A stretch of DNA of 64,000 nt from a virus. Below the pieces are notes generated by a model. The model did not search any database, was not told the origin of the DNA, and saw nothing but the letters and a program-made list of their open reading frames with translations. Of the stretch, positions 42,718 through 52,093 are shown one piece after another. The DNA is taken from the IMG/VR virus record IMGVR_UViG_3300044568_004476, positions 1-64,000 of that record, one strand, 5' to 3'. Each line of letters opens with the position of its first letter. Within the stretch, counting starts at the first letter, position 1. Position numbers and translations under genes: made by a program.

Positions 42718-43308
42718 ATGGCATTAATAATAGACACTATCACCCAGAATAAATCGGTATTCAATCCGCAAACTGATTTGAATGCAACGGGAACCTATGG
42801 TATATGGGATTTAACTAAAGCTTCTATAACATATAACAACTTACCAGTGTCAATAGCTTCTTTTTTTATCGTTACCGAGTACTACCAAATGAGGCCGGAT
42901 TTGATAGCAGCTATTAAACTAGGCGACCCTGGTATGGTTGGTTCGTTATTAAAGTTTAATGCAATAGGTAATCCCTTTGCTTTAAAGGAAGGTATGGCTT
43001 TAGCAATCCCGGATTCCGATACAGTAAGTGAAACCTTTAGAGTTAAGAAAATGCAGAATCAGGAGGTTAATTCTAATACAAACACAAATCCGAATAACGT
43101 GTTTAAGAAAAACCAAGAGCAGAAAAAATTCAAAGTAAGTGACGGTAGGAAGAAATTTTTACAGGATAAAATAAAGAATAAGCCAGAGCTTAATATTCCG
43201 CCTAATGTATTACAGCCAGGGGAAAAGACAATAATAAAGAAAGATGGATTCTTTGTATTCGCTCCTGATGCAGGCGGGGGAGGATTTAACACACCACAGA
43301 CAAACTAA
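42718..43308 (+). CDS. LysM-like / gp53-like baseplate protein
   Basis: 196 residues. The segment YYQMRPDLIAAIKLGDPGMV (56-75) followed by LLKFNAIGNPFALKEGMALAIP matches the small LysM-like domain of phage tail and baseplate wedge proteins, where the NPF-x-L-x-x-G-x-x-L-x-IP end is typical. The C-terminal third is polar and Lys/Asn-rich. Between the tail gene at 40839 and the hub gene; probably links the hub to the wedge. Confidence 0.62.
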   Translation: MALIIDTITQNKSVFNPQTDLNATGTYGIWDLTKASITYNNLPVSIASFFIVTEYYQMRPDLIAAIKLGDPGMVGSLLKFNAIGNPFALKEGMALAIPDSDTVSETFRVKKMQNQEVNSNTNTNPNNVFKKNQEQKKFKVSDGRKKFLQDKIKNKPELNIPPNVLQPGEKTIIKKDGFFVFAPDAGGGGFNTPQTN

Positions 43309-43314
43309 GAATAA

Positions 43315-44874
43315 ATGGAAAGAGATTCTATAATTATATCTAGCGTAGCACTAAACAATATGAAGCTGGACGAGCTGGTTCAGACCGACCTTTCTAACGG
43401 AGCTAGTGATATCGATTCATTAAGAGGTTCAGGGGAAACCGCTGAAAAATCTACCGGATTAAACGTGCCTTTTATTTCGATTAATGGATATAACATTTCC
43501 CTATATCTTACTAAATTCGACATGGATCTTGGCGGATTTATGCCAGTTATTAGATTCTCTTTTGTCGCAGCTGAAAGTATATTTATTTCTGTTAATTATC
43601 CTAAAGACGGGGACATGGTTTCTCTTTATATGAGAGCACCAGGAGACTATTACAAACCCATAAGAATGGATTTTAATATACTCAATGTTGCTAGTGATGT
43701 ATCGAGTAAATATTCTGAATCGGGAAGTGACCCTGAAGGAAGGGGTATTAATTTAAGATTTAGCATAGTTGCTGAATGTAGAATACCTGGGCTTTATACA
43801 AACAGAATAAAGTCATTCAGCGGTCTAAATTCACATGATACTCTTCTTGAGGTTTCACAAGATCTGAATTTAGGGTTTTCATCTAATGATAAATCACTAG
43901 CTGATAAAATGACTTGGATATGTCCAAACTATTCTTATTATGATTTCATCCAGGAGGTTTCTGTTAGAGCTTATAAAGATGACGATACTAGCTTTTATGA
44001 TTGCTGGATAGACCCTTATTATAATCTTAATTTTGTTAATCTAGGAACACAATTTGCATTTGATAAAGACCCTAAATCAGAGGCTAGAATTTTACCTGGA
44101 TATACTGCAGCTGGTACCAAGATAGATTCTGGTCTACCCGAGGGAACTGCACCAACTGCTCAAACCGTACCCCTGGTTATAACTAATAGAATGGGCTTTG
44201 GTTTAATCCCTTATTTTATAAATGGGTATACATTAACTTCTAGAGCTGGTAATAACGTAAATAAGAGTGGCTATATTACTGATATAGGATTCTATAACGA
44301 GAACACTGAAAGTAATGACCCTTCAGAAAAATATGTAAGCTATCCGATAGAATCCATTACAGCTGAGCATGTTGGAACGGGTTCTATTCTACAAAAAGGT
44401 AGGGCTAGGGGAAACGAATACAAAGAAGAAAAAAGAAGAGAATGGCTTGGTGTATTGAATGCACAGGTTTCTGCTAATGATGGTGTACATAAGAATTACC
44501 TCCATGCTAAATATCAGAATCTTATAAATATAAACGATTGCACAAAACTAACTCTAGAAGTAGAGCTTACTGATTTCTTTCCTGGCATTTATAGGGGTCA
44601 GGTTATACCAGTAGGTATTTATGTTTCAAGCGGAGGCATAAGACAACAGAACACTGGAGAGATTCCTAATATGGAAAATAATACCTCTATGACTCCAACT
44701 AAGGATGAGTTTTTATCTGGTAATTATGTCGTTGTCTCCATGTCTATATATTGGAGCAGGGGAAGTGCAGGCATGAAGCAGCATTTAATATTAGCTAAAA
44801 GAACATGGAAAGCTAACTCCTCTGGAGCTGCTCCCAAGGCATTCCCTATTTCTATTCTTAAAAGCATGTTTTAA
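43315..44874 (+). CDS. Baseplate hub protein, gp27/gpD-like
   Basis: 519 residues. The pattern of central residues, SHDTLLEVSQDLNLGFSSND then MTWICPNYSYYDFIQE and DCWIDPYYNLNFVNL, follows the layout of hub proteins of the gp27/gpD (late control D) family, which form a trimeric ring holding the spike. N-terminal beta domains (FISINGYNISLYLTKFDMDL) and C-terminal domain (FFPGIYRGQVIPVGIYV) fit the tube-like part. Longer than T4 gp27 (391). The spike gene lies two genes downstream. Confidence 0.65.
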   Translation: MERDSIIISSVALNNMKLDELVQTDLSNGASDIDSLRGSGETAEKSTGLNVPFISINGYNISLYLTKFDMDLGGFMPVIRFSFVAAESIFISVNYPKDGDMVSLYMRAPGDYYKPIRMDFNILNVASDVSSKYSESGSDPEGRGINLRFSIVAECRIPGLYTNRIKSFSGLNSHDTLLEVSQDLNLGFSSNDKSLADKMTWICPNYSYYDFIQEVSVRAYKDDDTSFYDCWIDPYYNLNFVNLGTQFAFDKDPKSEARILPGYTAAGTKIDSGLPEGTAPTAQTVPLVITNRMGFGLIPYFINGYTLTSRAGNNVNKSGYITDIGFYNENTESNDPSEKYVSYPIESITAEHVGTGSILQKGRARGNEYKEEKRREWLGVLNAQVSANDGVHKNYLHAKYQNLININDCTKLTLEVELTDFFPGIYRGQVIPVGIYVSSGGIRQQNTGEIPNMENNTSMTPTKDEFLSGNYVVVSMSIYWSRGSAGMKQHLILAKRTWKANSSGAAPKAFPISILKSMF

Positions 44875-44908
44875 AAAAGAATGATAAATATAAAAATTAA
44901 ATCTATTA

Positions 44909-47242
44909 ATGTCATTAGGAGCAACAGATAAGTTAAGAAGTCTATTTTTAAAAGGCTTTAAGCTATCCAAACAAGGAAAGTACGAGGATCCAACATATCT
45001 TGGATTTAAAATAGTGATAGATTTTGGTACTCTCCCAGTAAGAGATGACGACGGTCTTCCCCCTAGTCCTCTTTTTAAAGAAGAGTCATATATTCCTAGT
45101 GGATTTAGTTCATCTAATCCCTTTGGACAACCCCAGTATTCATTCAGAAGCACACCAAACGGAGCAATCAATTTCTATTCAGCAACATCATATTTGAGAG
45201 AAAGAGAATCCGGATTTCCCAGAGGTGGAAAAAGATCTGATATGCTTATTCAGTTTAAAAACAATCTGACTGATTTGCTTAATAATTACCCCTGGTTTTT
45301 TCAAACAATATCTGGATTAGACCAATTACCACTTGTAGCAAGAAAGGGATTTGCTGTTGAAACCGATGGTGAATTCAGTTCACAGAGAACTGCAGGTAAG
45401 GCTTTAGAATTTACCACATTGGAGTCATTAAATTTGAGAATGACTGCTCTTGCAGATTTATACAACCAGGCAACTTTTGATTATGATAACATGAGAGAAT
45501 TAGTACCGAGAAATCTTAGAAAATTTACTATGTATATTTTCGTTTCTGAGATACGTAATTTTTTCAAGACATCTAGACTCATCGGATCTTCTGCTGCTTT
45601 AACAGCGATAGACAATTTAACATCCATGCTTGGATCTGGTAACAACCCAGGTACAAACCTAGGAAATGTTGCAGGAGAACAAAATAGCGAATATAACGGA
45701 GGATCTTCTAATACAAATCCTGCTAGTGCTTTTAATTCATTTGTCGGTAATGTTTTAGATAGAGGCGGAGTAGATAATGATTTATCACTTCTTAGAAACC
45801 AGCAGGATCAGTCAGGCATAAAGCCGGTTATTGTTTTTGAATGTAGAAACTGCGAATTTGATTTTAGCGAAAGTACTGCAATACCAAATGAGATTAGTGC
45901 AGGTTCAGATACTGCAACTCCAGTAGCTCAGAGTTTTAGAATCTTAGTAGGTCGGGTTAGGATGAGAACACAATACCCTAACATCAGGCAAGACGGCAAG
46001 CCACTAATTCTTGGAGATAGCTGGGACGGAGCTAGATCATCAGTTCAGAAAACCCCTAATAATCTAGGCAGTGATCTTCTTTCTCTAGGTGGGGAGCTAT
46101 TAACTAACTTTTTAAGCAATTCACTAAATGATCTTATTAATGAAGGTGTTGCAAACTTTATAAAACCTAATGTTGCAGGATTAGACTCATTAGCTCTTGG
46201 AAATATCTATAGTTTAAATCCTTCCCAAATTTTGGGTAATCTATCATTTAATACAGGTCAGCAATTTCTTGATCAGTTAGGTAACGTTAATGCTGGATTT
46301 AAGAAAACAGAGCTTCCGAATCCACAAACAGCAGGTTTAGGTGGTCCGCCACAAAGGGTCTATAAAAAAACATCGGGAGACGTATACACTAAAGTACCTG
46401 GGCAAGATTTAGGGGTTAGTAGCGTTTCTGGAATTCAAGGTAGAGTTTATCCAGCTCCTGGTGGAGACTCTTACCCGGGTGTACCTGGTAAAGATTTAGG
46501 TGTGCCTGGAAGGGTTTACGTTGAACCTTCAGGCGATGTTTACAATGAAGTACCAGGAAAAGATCTAGGCGTGCCAGGAAGGGTTTATCCAGTTCCCGTT
46601 GGCGACGTTTATGCCACAGTACCTGGACCAGATTTAGGAGCACCTGATAGGGTATATCCAGTTCCCGTTGGCGACGTTTATGCCACAGTACCTGGACCAG
46701 ATTTAGGAGCACCTGATAGAGTATATCCTGACCCAGGTGGTGACGTTTATACCAACGTTCCCGGAACAGATTTAGGAGCACCCGATAGGGTATATACTGC
46801 CCCGGGCGGTGACGTTTATACCAACGTTCCTGGATCGGATTTAGGAGTCCCGGGAAGAGTATACCCTCAAATATCTGAAGACGTATATCCTTCTAATCAA
46901 AATTCTATACCTCTTCCTGAGCAAAAGGTTTACCCCGATTTAGTAAAACGCGCGGATCAAACAAGCATAGAAGCAGGACCTGTTTATACGCCAACACAGA
47001 AGATTTCTTCTAATGGTGAACTTAGGGATCAAGTAAACTCATTCACAACAAAACCTAATCCAGTTTACCAAAGATCTGAAATGGAAAGTATAAAATCAAG
47101 AGGCGATATAGGAAGGGTTTATCCAAATACAAGTGGGGATTTTATAATTGAAAAACCTTTGGATTTAGGAAATTTAAAACCAAAAGATAAGTATAATATT
47201 AGTACAGGCGGGATGAATCCAAGTCCTGAAAAATTTGAATAA
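44909..47242 (+). CDS. Baseplate protein with 23-residue tandem repeats
   Basis: 777 residues. The first 370 are a globular tail-type protein with FVSEIRNFFKTSRL and VIVFECRNCEFDFSEST. A helical region of Ser/Asn/Leu follows. Residues about 482-650 are seven or more tandem units of the type GRVYPxPxGDVYxxVPGxDLGxP. The C-terminal part has variants of the same GRVYP phrase. Two units are identical at DNA level over 64 bases, showing recent unit duplication. The extended Pro/Gly units probably form a flexible or beta-solenoid arm. Hub protein and spike genes flank it, so it is a baseplate component. Confidence 0.68.
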   Translation: MSLGATDKLRSLFLKGFKLSKQGKYEDPTYLGFKIVIDFGTLPVRDDDGLPPSPLFKEESYIPSGFSSSNPFGQPQYSFRSTPNGAINFYSATSYLRERESGFPRGGKRSDMLIQFKNNLTDLLNNYPWFFQTISGLDQLPLVARKGFAVETDGEFSSQRTAGKALEFTTLESLNLRMTALADLYNQATFDYDNMRELVPRNLRKFTMYIFVSEIRNFFKTSRLIGSSAALTAIDNLTSMLGSGNNPGTNLGNVAGEQNSEYNGGSSNTNPASAFNSFVGNVLDRGGVDNDLSLLRNQQDQSGIKPVIVFECRNCEFDFSESTAIPNEISAGSDTATPVAQSFRILVGRVRMRTQYPNIRQDGKPLILGDSWDGARSSVQKTPNNLGSDLLSLGGELLTNFLSNSLNDLINEGVANFIKPNVAGLDSLALGNIYSLNPSQILGNLSFNTGQQFLDQLGNVNAGFKKTELPNPQTAGLGGPPQRVYKKTSGDVYTKVPGQDLGVSSVSGIQGRVYPAPGGDSYPGVPGKDLGVPGRVYVEPSGDVYNEVPGKDLGVPGRVYPVPVGDVYATVPGPDLGAPDRVYPVPVGDVYATVPGPDLGAPDRVYPDPGGDVYTNVPGTDLGAPDRVYTAPGGDVYTNVPGSDLGVPGRVYPQISEDVYPSNQNSIPLPEQKVYPDLVKRADQTSIEAGPVYTPTQKISSNGELRDQVNSFTTKPNPVYQRSEMESIKSRGDIGRVYPNTSGDFIIEKPLDLGNLKPKDKYNISTGGMNPSPEKFE
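46352..46870 (+). repeat. Tandem 69-base coding repeat
   Basis: Seven to eight units of 69 bases encode the 23-residue phrase. Units starting near 46587 and 46656 are identical over 64 bases; others differ at up to a third of positions. Confidence 0.92.
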
Positions 47243-47244
47243 TT

Positions 47245-47946
47245 ATGCCGAGTGAAAAAACATACCTTGGTAAGGTAGTTGATATTAAAGATCCGCTTTA
47301 CCAGGGAAGAGCTAAAATAGAAGTCTTCGGAGTATTTGACGGTCTTCCTTCAGAGGATTTACCGTGGGCTGAGCAGATTGCAGGTTTATCCTTTGGCGGA
47401 AATTTCGGCGGGGGTAACATAACTATACCTAGACTAGGCTCTGTCGTAGCAGTTCATTTTGAAGATAATAATTATTACAAAATGAATTATCACTATATTA
47501 AGGAAATCTCTAAGGATCTTATGACAGAACTCAAGGAAGATAATTCATACGAGGGTACACAAGCTTTAATATATGATTCGGAAGCTCAGCCAGGGACCCT
47601 TAAGATGATTTATACAAAAAAGAAAGGTTTGGTATTTCAACTTGGTGATGCAACTATTCAGCTTGATACACAGAACGCAGGAACGAATAAGGAGAAACTA
47701 CGTATAGTTTTAAAAATGAATGATGACGAGATTAGAATGGAAAAACAAGGAATAAAGCAAAAGGTTATAGTAAATTCAAAAAATATAGAGCTTGGCGAAG
47801 ACGCTATGGAAAAACTAGTTTTGGGAAATAAATTTCTGCTATTATTTAATTCGCATACACATCCAACAGGGGTAGGTCCTTCTGGAGTACCTGATGTTCC
47901 AATGTCAGATCCTCTTCATTTAAGTCAAGTATCTAAAACTAAATAG
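47245..47946 (+). CDS. 5: Central spike / gp5-gpV-like baseplate protein
   Basis: 233 residues. The N-terminal OB-fold (YLGKVVDIKDPLYQGRAKIE at 6-25, GNITIPRLGSVVAVHFEDN) is typical of the spike oligomerisation domain of gp5 and gpV. It is followed by beta-rich repeats (TIQLDT, EIRMEKQ, VIVNSKNIELG) that should make the beta-helical needle, and by LLLFNSHTHPTGVGPSGVP, a C-terminal phrase common in phage spikes. Unlike T4 gp5 there is no lysozyme domain. It would cap the tail and pierce the outer membrane. Confidence 0.78.
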   Translation: MPSEKTYLGKVVDIKDPLYQGRAKIEVFGVFDGLPSEDLPWAEQIAGLSFGGNFGGGNITIPRLGSVVAVHFEDNNYYKMNYHYIKEISKDLMTELKEDNSYEGTQALIYDSEAQPGTLKMIYTKKKGLVFQLGDATIQLDTQNAGTNKEKLRIVLKMNDDEIRMEKQGIKQKVIVNSKNIELGEDAMEKLVLGNKFLLLFNSHTHPTGVGPSGVPDVPMSDPLHLSQVSKTK

Positions 47947-47948
47947 CA

Positions 47949-49418
47949 ATGCCAGCAAATTGGTCTACATTTATAGAAAGGGTTAGTAATAAGCTATCTG
48001 GACAATCCATTCAGGGTGCATATGATCAAGGGGGAAAGAATGTTGATGATTTTGCAACTTTTTTAGCTGACGAATATGTTTCTGCAATATCAAATAAGGC
48101 TCAGACCCCATTCGGTAACTTACATCAGAAAGGGAATATAGAATTATTAAAGATTGCTTTTTCGAAAGCTTTTAAACTTCTAGAAGAAGAAAGATTACCT
48201 ACATTAGACCAGAAATTAAAAGATCCTAAATACGGGGATTTAAAAGATCCGATTCCCTCTGTTAATACTGACGCATACCTTGATAAGTTTGATCTTGAGT
48301 TTTTAGATTGGGCAGAGTCAAGAGGAGCAACTATACCTGACTTTACCTATTCGTTATTTTTCCCGCAATTTCCAAATTTTCCGACTACTAGAAGCCAACA
48401 GGTTTTAGAGATAGCAAGAAGAATAGCCCAAAAATATGACGGGACATCAGATTATATTCAATGGCTATATTTAATAGGATTCGATCCGACATATCCAGAC
48501 TGGACAAAAGATGTTATTGATAAATCTGTAGAGATTATAAAAAGCATAGGAACTAGCAGTAATAAAAAGCTGGAGGATTTTAAGAATTCTCGTAATATTA
48601 AAATTTCCAAGGAATTATTTCAGGAGGAGCACATTAATGATCCGGAGAGAATACCGGATTATATGAAAAAGGATTTCATAACTAAGTTCACATACGATAA
48701 AAATTATAATAGTAAATACTTTAAAAGATTAACTCAAATTTTTGTTTATGATCCCGATATAAATGCTGCTATAGACAACGCATTTAAAGTAAGTAATATA
48801 TTAACTAATAATAATCTAGATAAGCTTTTTAGAGGTAATATCGACTCTTTTAATATACCCCAGTTAAATTATCTGGCAAAAGGTTCATCTACTTATAGCG
48901 TATATAAAAAAGATATAGAGAATTTTTTGTCAGATATAAGTAGGGAAAAGGCTGTAGCATATGACGGGGAGTCAAGAAGATTCGCAGAACTAAAAAAAAT
49001 ATATATCCAAGAATTAGCGGACGCAGAAAAGAAAGCTTCAGAGAAAGACGATGTTAACGATCCTTATATTGTTATGGCTACTGGGGTTTTAGCTTATTGG
49101 GTTTCTACACTACAACAGCCATTTTCTTCAACCCCGCCAGTTCCGCCCTGTATAATTACTGCTCCTTTAGGTGGTTTCTATATACCGATTTATTACGGAA
49201 GTAGAAAAAGACTTGCTGATTATCTTAGAAGAGCATTTAATACAGGAAAACTTTTTAAAACAATACCAGAAAGAAAAATTAGTGCCACCGCAGTTGCTAG
49301 TGCTCTAGCTTTCTCTTTTGCAGCCAATATGCTTGAATTTAAGCTAATTTACAATGGGGGTATACCAACTACCAATGGACCAGTTCCTATGATAGGTTTT
49401 GTGCCTATAGTTTTTTAA
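47949..49418 (+). CDS. Unknown tail/baseplate structural protein
   Basis: 489 residues. Mostly helical and charged, with a hydrophobic C-terminal part (ISATAVASALAFSFAANMLE, then a Pro/Gly-rich end, IGFVPIVF). Starts 2 bases after the spike gene and is last in the hub operon. The C-terminal hydrophobic region could insert in a membrane or pack in the baseplate core. No family recognised; a tape-measure role is unlikely given its length. Confidence 0.6.
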   Translation: MPANWSTFIERVSNKLSGQSIQGAYDQGGKNVDDFATFLADEYVSAISNKAQTPFGNLHQKGNIELLKIAFSKAFKLLEEERLPTLDQKLKDPKYGDLKDPIPSVNTDAYLDKFDLEFLDWAESRGATIPDFTYSLFFPQFPNFPTTRSQQVLEIARRIAQKYDGTSDYIQWLYLIGFDPTYPDWTKDVIDKSVEIIKSIGTSSNKKLEDFKNSRNIKISKELFQEEHINDPERIPDYMKKDFITKFTYDKNYNSKYFKRLTQIFVYDPDINAAIDNAFKVSNILTNNNLDKLFRGNIDSFNIPQLNYLAKGSSTYSVYKKDIENFLSDISREKAVAYDGESRRFAELKKIYIQELADAEKKASEKDDVNDPYIVMATGVLAYWVSTLQQPFSSTPPVPPCIITAPLGGFYIPIYYGSRKRLADYLRRAFNTGKLFKTIPERKISATAVASALAFSFAANMLEFKLIYNGGIPTTNGPVPMIGFVPIVF

Positions 49419-49442
49419 AAAATTACGGTATTTTAAAGGAAC

Positions 49443-49469
49443 TTAATCTTAGATATATACTAAGATTAA
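49443..49469 (+). promoter_or_regulatory. Late-type promoter in a perfect inverted repeat
   Basis: TTAATCTTAG - ATATATA - CTAAGATTAA is a perfect 10-base-pair inverted repeat. The element GATATATA (49452-49459) spans its loop and starts 38 bases before ATG 49490. Confidence 0.6.
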
Positions 49470-49489
49470 TAACTGCTTAAACAAAAAAT

Positions 49490-50680
49490 ATGATTAATTT
49501 ATCCTTAACTAAAACCCATAACCCAGAAGATTTTAACTGGGAAATAAAGAATGGCAGAAAGCCAAACACTAAACTAGAAAGGATTCCTAGAGGATCAAAA
49601 ATTTATTGTCATGAGCCTTACGCTCAGGAACTTTTAGACGCATATAATAATTATTTTAGTGACATCCCTAAAACTGCAAGTTTATCTAAAGATCTTCAAG
49701 AGGGTAACGTTTACCCATGTAAGATCGTAAGTGTTACTGAGAAAGAGGCACTAGCACAGACAAGCACAGGACAAACAATTTATATAGATCTTAGAAAGGA
49801 AAGAAAAGATGCTGATAAATTAAAAATAACAGGAGTATATTTCAATACAGGAGATTTATTACAGGCTAAGATTAGAAAAAGCGGAGAAGTATATATAGGA
49901 TCTGTTGTTGAATACTATATACACAGTCTTAGAATCGAATTATTTGAACAAATTAAAAAAGAATCCAGCGCATACAGGGTTAAAATTGAAAGCATTAATA
50001 AAGGTGGTTACATTGTAGATCTATCTGGGATTAAATGTTTCTTACCTGGATCTTTAGCGGCTGCCAACAGAATTACCGATTTTGAATCCTATATAGGAAA
50101 GGAATTACATGTGATGATTGAGGGGTACATTGAACATAAAGACATATTTATTGTTTCTTACAAAAAATACCTTAATAAAATTATGGAAAGCAAAATTCAA
50201 GAATTGGATCTTACTAAGAAATATAAAGGGTATGTTACAGGAACAAGCGATTTTGGAGTGTTTGTTGAATGGGAAGAGGTTTACACAGGGCTTATTCATA
50301 AAACCGAATTCAGCGAAGATAATTCAATTACAGGGGTAAATCCAGGTGATGAGATTGAATTCTACGTTAAAGAAATTAAAGACAACAACAGATTAACTTT
50401 AACTCTAGAGAAACCTTTAGAGAGAAATGTTATAATACATGATCTTGATAAACAGATCAAGGACGGAACATGTGATCCGATCGAGGCAAGAATTAAACAC
50501 AAGAGAAAGAACGGAATACTTATTGATCTTGTAGAATTCGGTCTTATGGCTCTTATCCCTCAGGAAAGAATTGGTAAAAACACCAAAAATCTTAAACCTG
50601 GAGATGACCTACTAGTTACGGTTTACGAAGTTGAACCATCTAGCGGAAAAATTTTCGCAGAACCGGTAAATGACCGATAA
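49490..50680 (+). CDS. Ribosomal protein S1-like multi-domain RNA-binding protein
   Basis: 396 residues with about four S1/OB repeats: about 70-140 (EGNVYPCKIVSVTEKEALAQ), 160-228 (RVKIESINKGGYIVDLSGIK and FLPGS), 243-310 (YKGYVTGTSDFGVFVEWEEV and GLIHKTE, then VKEIKDNNRLTLTL), and 325-396 (IEARIKHKRKNGILIDLVEF and ALIPQERIG). The third is the most typical S1 domain. Host S1 has six domains and brings mRNA to the ribosome; Bacteroidota rely little on Shine-Dalgarno pairing. The protein could favour phage mRNA, protect RNA or alter ribosomes. It overlaps the next gene by 11 bases in an operon with its own late-type promoter. Confidence 0.85.
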   Translation: MINLSLTKTHNPEDFNWEIKNGRKPNTKLERIPRGSKIYCHEPYAQELLDAYNNYFSDIPKTASLSKDLQEGNVYPCKIVSVTEKEALAQTSTGQTIYIDLRKERKDADKLKITGVYFNTGDLLQAKIRKSGEVYIGSVVEYYIHSLRIELFEQIKKESSAYRVKIESINKGGYIVDLSGIKCFLPGSLAAANRITDFESYIGKELHVMIEGYIEHKDIFIVSYKKYLNKIMESKIQELDLTKKYKGYVTGTSDFGVFVEWEEVYTGLIHKTEFSEDNSITGVNPGDEIEFYVKEIKDNNRLTLTLEKPLERNVIIHDLDKQIKDGTCDPIEARIKHKRKNGILIDLVEFGLMALIPQERIGKNTKNLKPGDDLLVTVYEVEPSSGKIFAEPVNDR

Positions 50681-52076
50681 TAGAACACATTTTGATAAGC
50701 TTAATGCTCTTAGCTCATCTGTAATAGGATTCGAGTTTGAATTTTATACTAATATGCTAAAGGGCAGGGCAGCTGAATCCCTTTCTAAGCTAATCAACAA
50801 AAAAGTAGTGGTATCCGAAAGATACCACTCTAATATTATTGTGGATGCCAGCACATGTAAGCTAGAACCTGATTATTCAGGCGGGAGTAAAATGATGGAG
50901 TTCATCACTGGACCATTACCTTATAACGAAGCTATTACCATATTAATTAAAGTCCTTAATTGGATAGATGAAAATGGGTGGACTACAGATAGATGCGCAT
51001 TTCAATTTTCTGTTAGCTACGACAAGTTCAGAAAAGACGTTAAGGATAAAATAGAAAATTTAGACAAACTTAAATTTATATTAGGCCTTGATGAGAATTT
51101 TATTTATTCAAAATTTGGTGATAGATCTAAAAACGTTTACGCTAAATCTATAAAAAGAGTAGTTCCTAGAAATAGATTTTCTATGGTTGAGAATTTAACT
51201 ACTATTGACCCTAGAATGTTTAAAGTTCCTGAGGACAAATACTATGGCGTAAACTTCACGAAAATACCAAAGGGATATTTGGAATTTAGATATCTAGGAA
51301 ACAGAGATTATCAAAAGAAAACCAAGGATATAAGAGATATTATAGATTATGTGATTCTTTATCTTTATGACTTGCTTAGTCATAGAATATCAGGTTATTC
51401 AAAAGAGGATCTTGCTAAGCTTCAGAGTATGATGAATCAATATAGCAAGGTTGTTAGATCTTTTAGTGATCCTGATTTCTTCTTTAGAAATTACCCAGAT
51501 TTTCATATCTTCGTAGATCTTAAAGGATGGGACGAAAATATAAAGACTTACTGGTCAGTTATAAGAGATAAAATATTTGATATAATTGTTGAAGGTAATG
51601 TTTCCTCCGGATATTTTAATTATGATAGCACCACAGGTAGATGTCAATTAAAAGACGCTAGAAGTAGAGAAGCTTTAGAACTTAAAGATATAGATCTTAT
51701 ACTTTGTGACATAAAGAATGGTGTAATTAAAAACTGTAATATCTATAGTTCTAAGATAAAAAAATCCTCAATAGAGGAATGCTATATAGTTAATGATACC
51801 ACAGTTATATCTTCAAAAATTAAAGATTGCGTTGTTGATTTCGGTAACGAACTTGAGGATTGCTTTATTGATTGTGAAGGTAAAAGTATTAACTGCAAGA
51901 TAAAAGATGGGGTTTTAAGAGCTGGAGAAATTGGAGAAAATGCTGAGGTAAGTAAGGAGACCTTAAAAGTTAAAGGCTGGGAGGATTTCAGAAAAGAAAG
52001 ATTTGTTACCGACAAGAGATTAAAGGATCTAAATGATAGATACAATAATCCAAGATTTGGAAACATGAACTTTTAA
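50670..52076 (+). CDS. Amidoligase-like protein fused to a beta-helix
   Basis: 468 residues. The N-terminal half has the glutamine-synthetase-like amidoligase pattern: IGFEFEFY (19-26), KLEPDYSGGSKMMEFITGPL (64-83), CAFQFSVS (109-116), and YLEFRYLGNRDY (203-214), supplying the acidic residues that bind metal and ATP. Such enzymes ligate amines or amino acids to carboxylates of peptides. Residues about 340-430 are hexapeptide-like turns (IKNGVIKNCNIYSSKIKKSS) that should make a small beta-helix, a fold common in phage structural proteins. Co-transcribed with the S1-like gene and a virion gene. The target is unknown. Confidence 0.68.
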   Translation: MTDNRTHFDKLNALSSSVIGFEFEFYTNMLKGRAAESLSKLINKKVVVSERYHSNIIVDASTCKLEPDYSGGSKMMEFITGPLPYNEAITILIKVLNWIDENGWTTDRCAFQFSVSYDKFRKDVKDKIENLDKLKFILGLDENFIYSKFGDRSKNVYAKSIKRVVPRNRFSMVENLTTIDPRMFKVPEDKYYGVNFTKIPKGYLEFRYLGNRDYQKKTKDIRDIIDYVILYLYDLLSHRISGYSKEDLAKLQSMMNQYSKVVRSFSDPDFFFRNYPDFHIFVDLKGWDENIKTYWSVIRDKIFDIIVEGNVSSGYFNYDSTTGRCQLKDARSREALELKDIDLILCDIKNGVIKNCNIYSSKIKKSSIEECYIVNDTTVISSKIKDCVVDFGNELEDCFIDCEGKSINCKIKDGVLRAGEIGENAEVSKETLKVKGWEDFRKERFVTDKRLKDLNDRYNNPRFGNMNF

Positions 52077-52093
52077 AAAATAACCGCTAAAAG

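Noticed and set aside
46416-46781. Long minus-strand open frame inside the 69-base repeats
   Set aside because: It is produced by the periodic coding repeat on the + strand and has no promoter or start context; the + strand gene clearly explains it.
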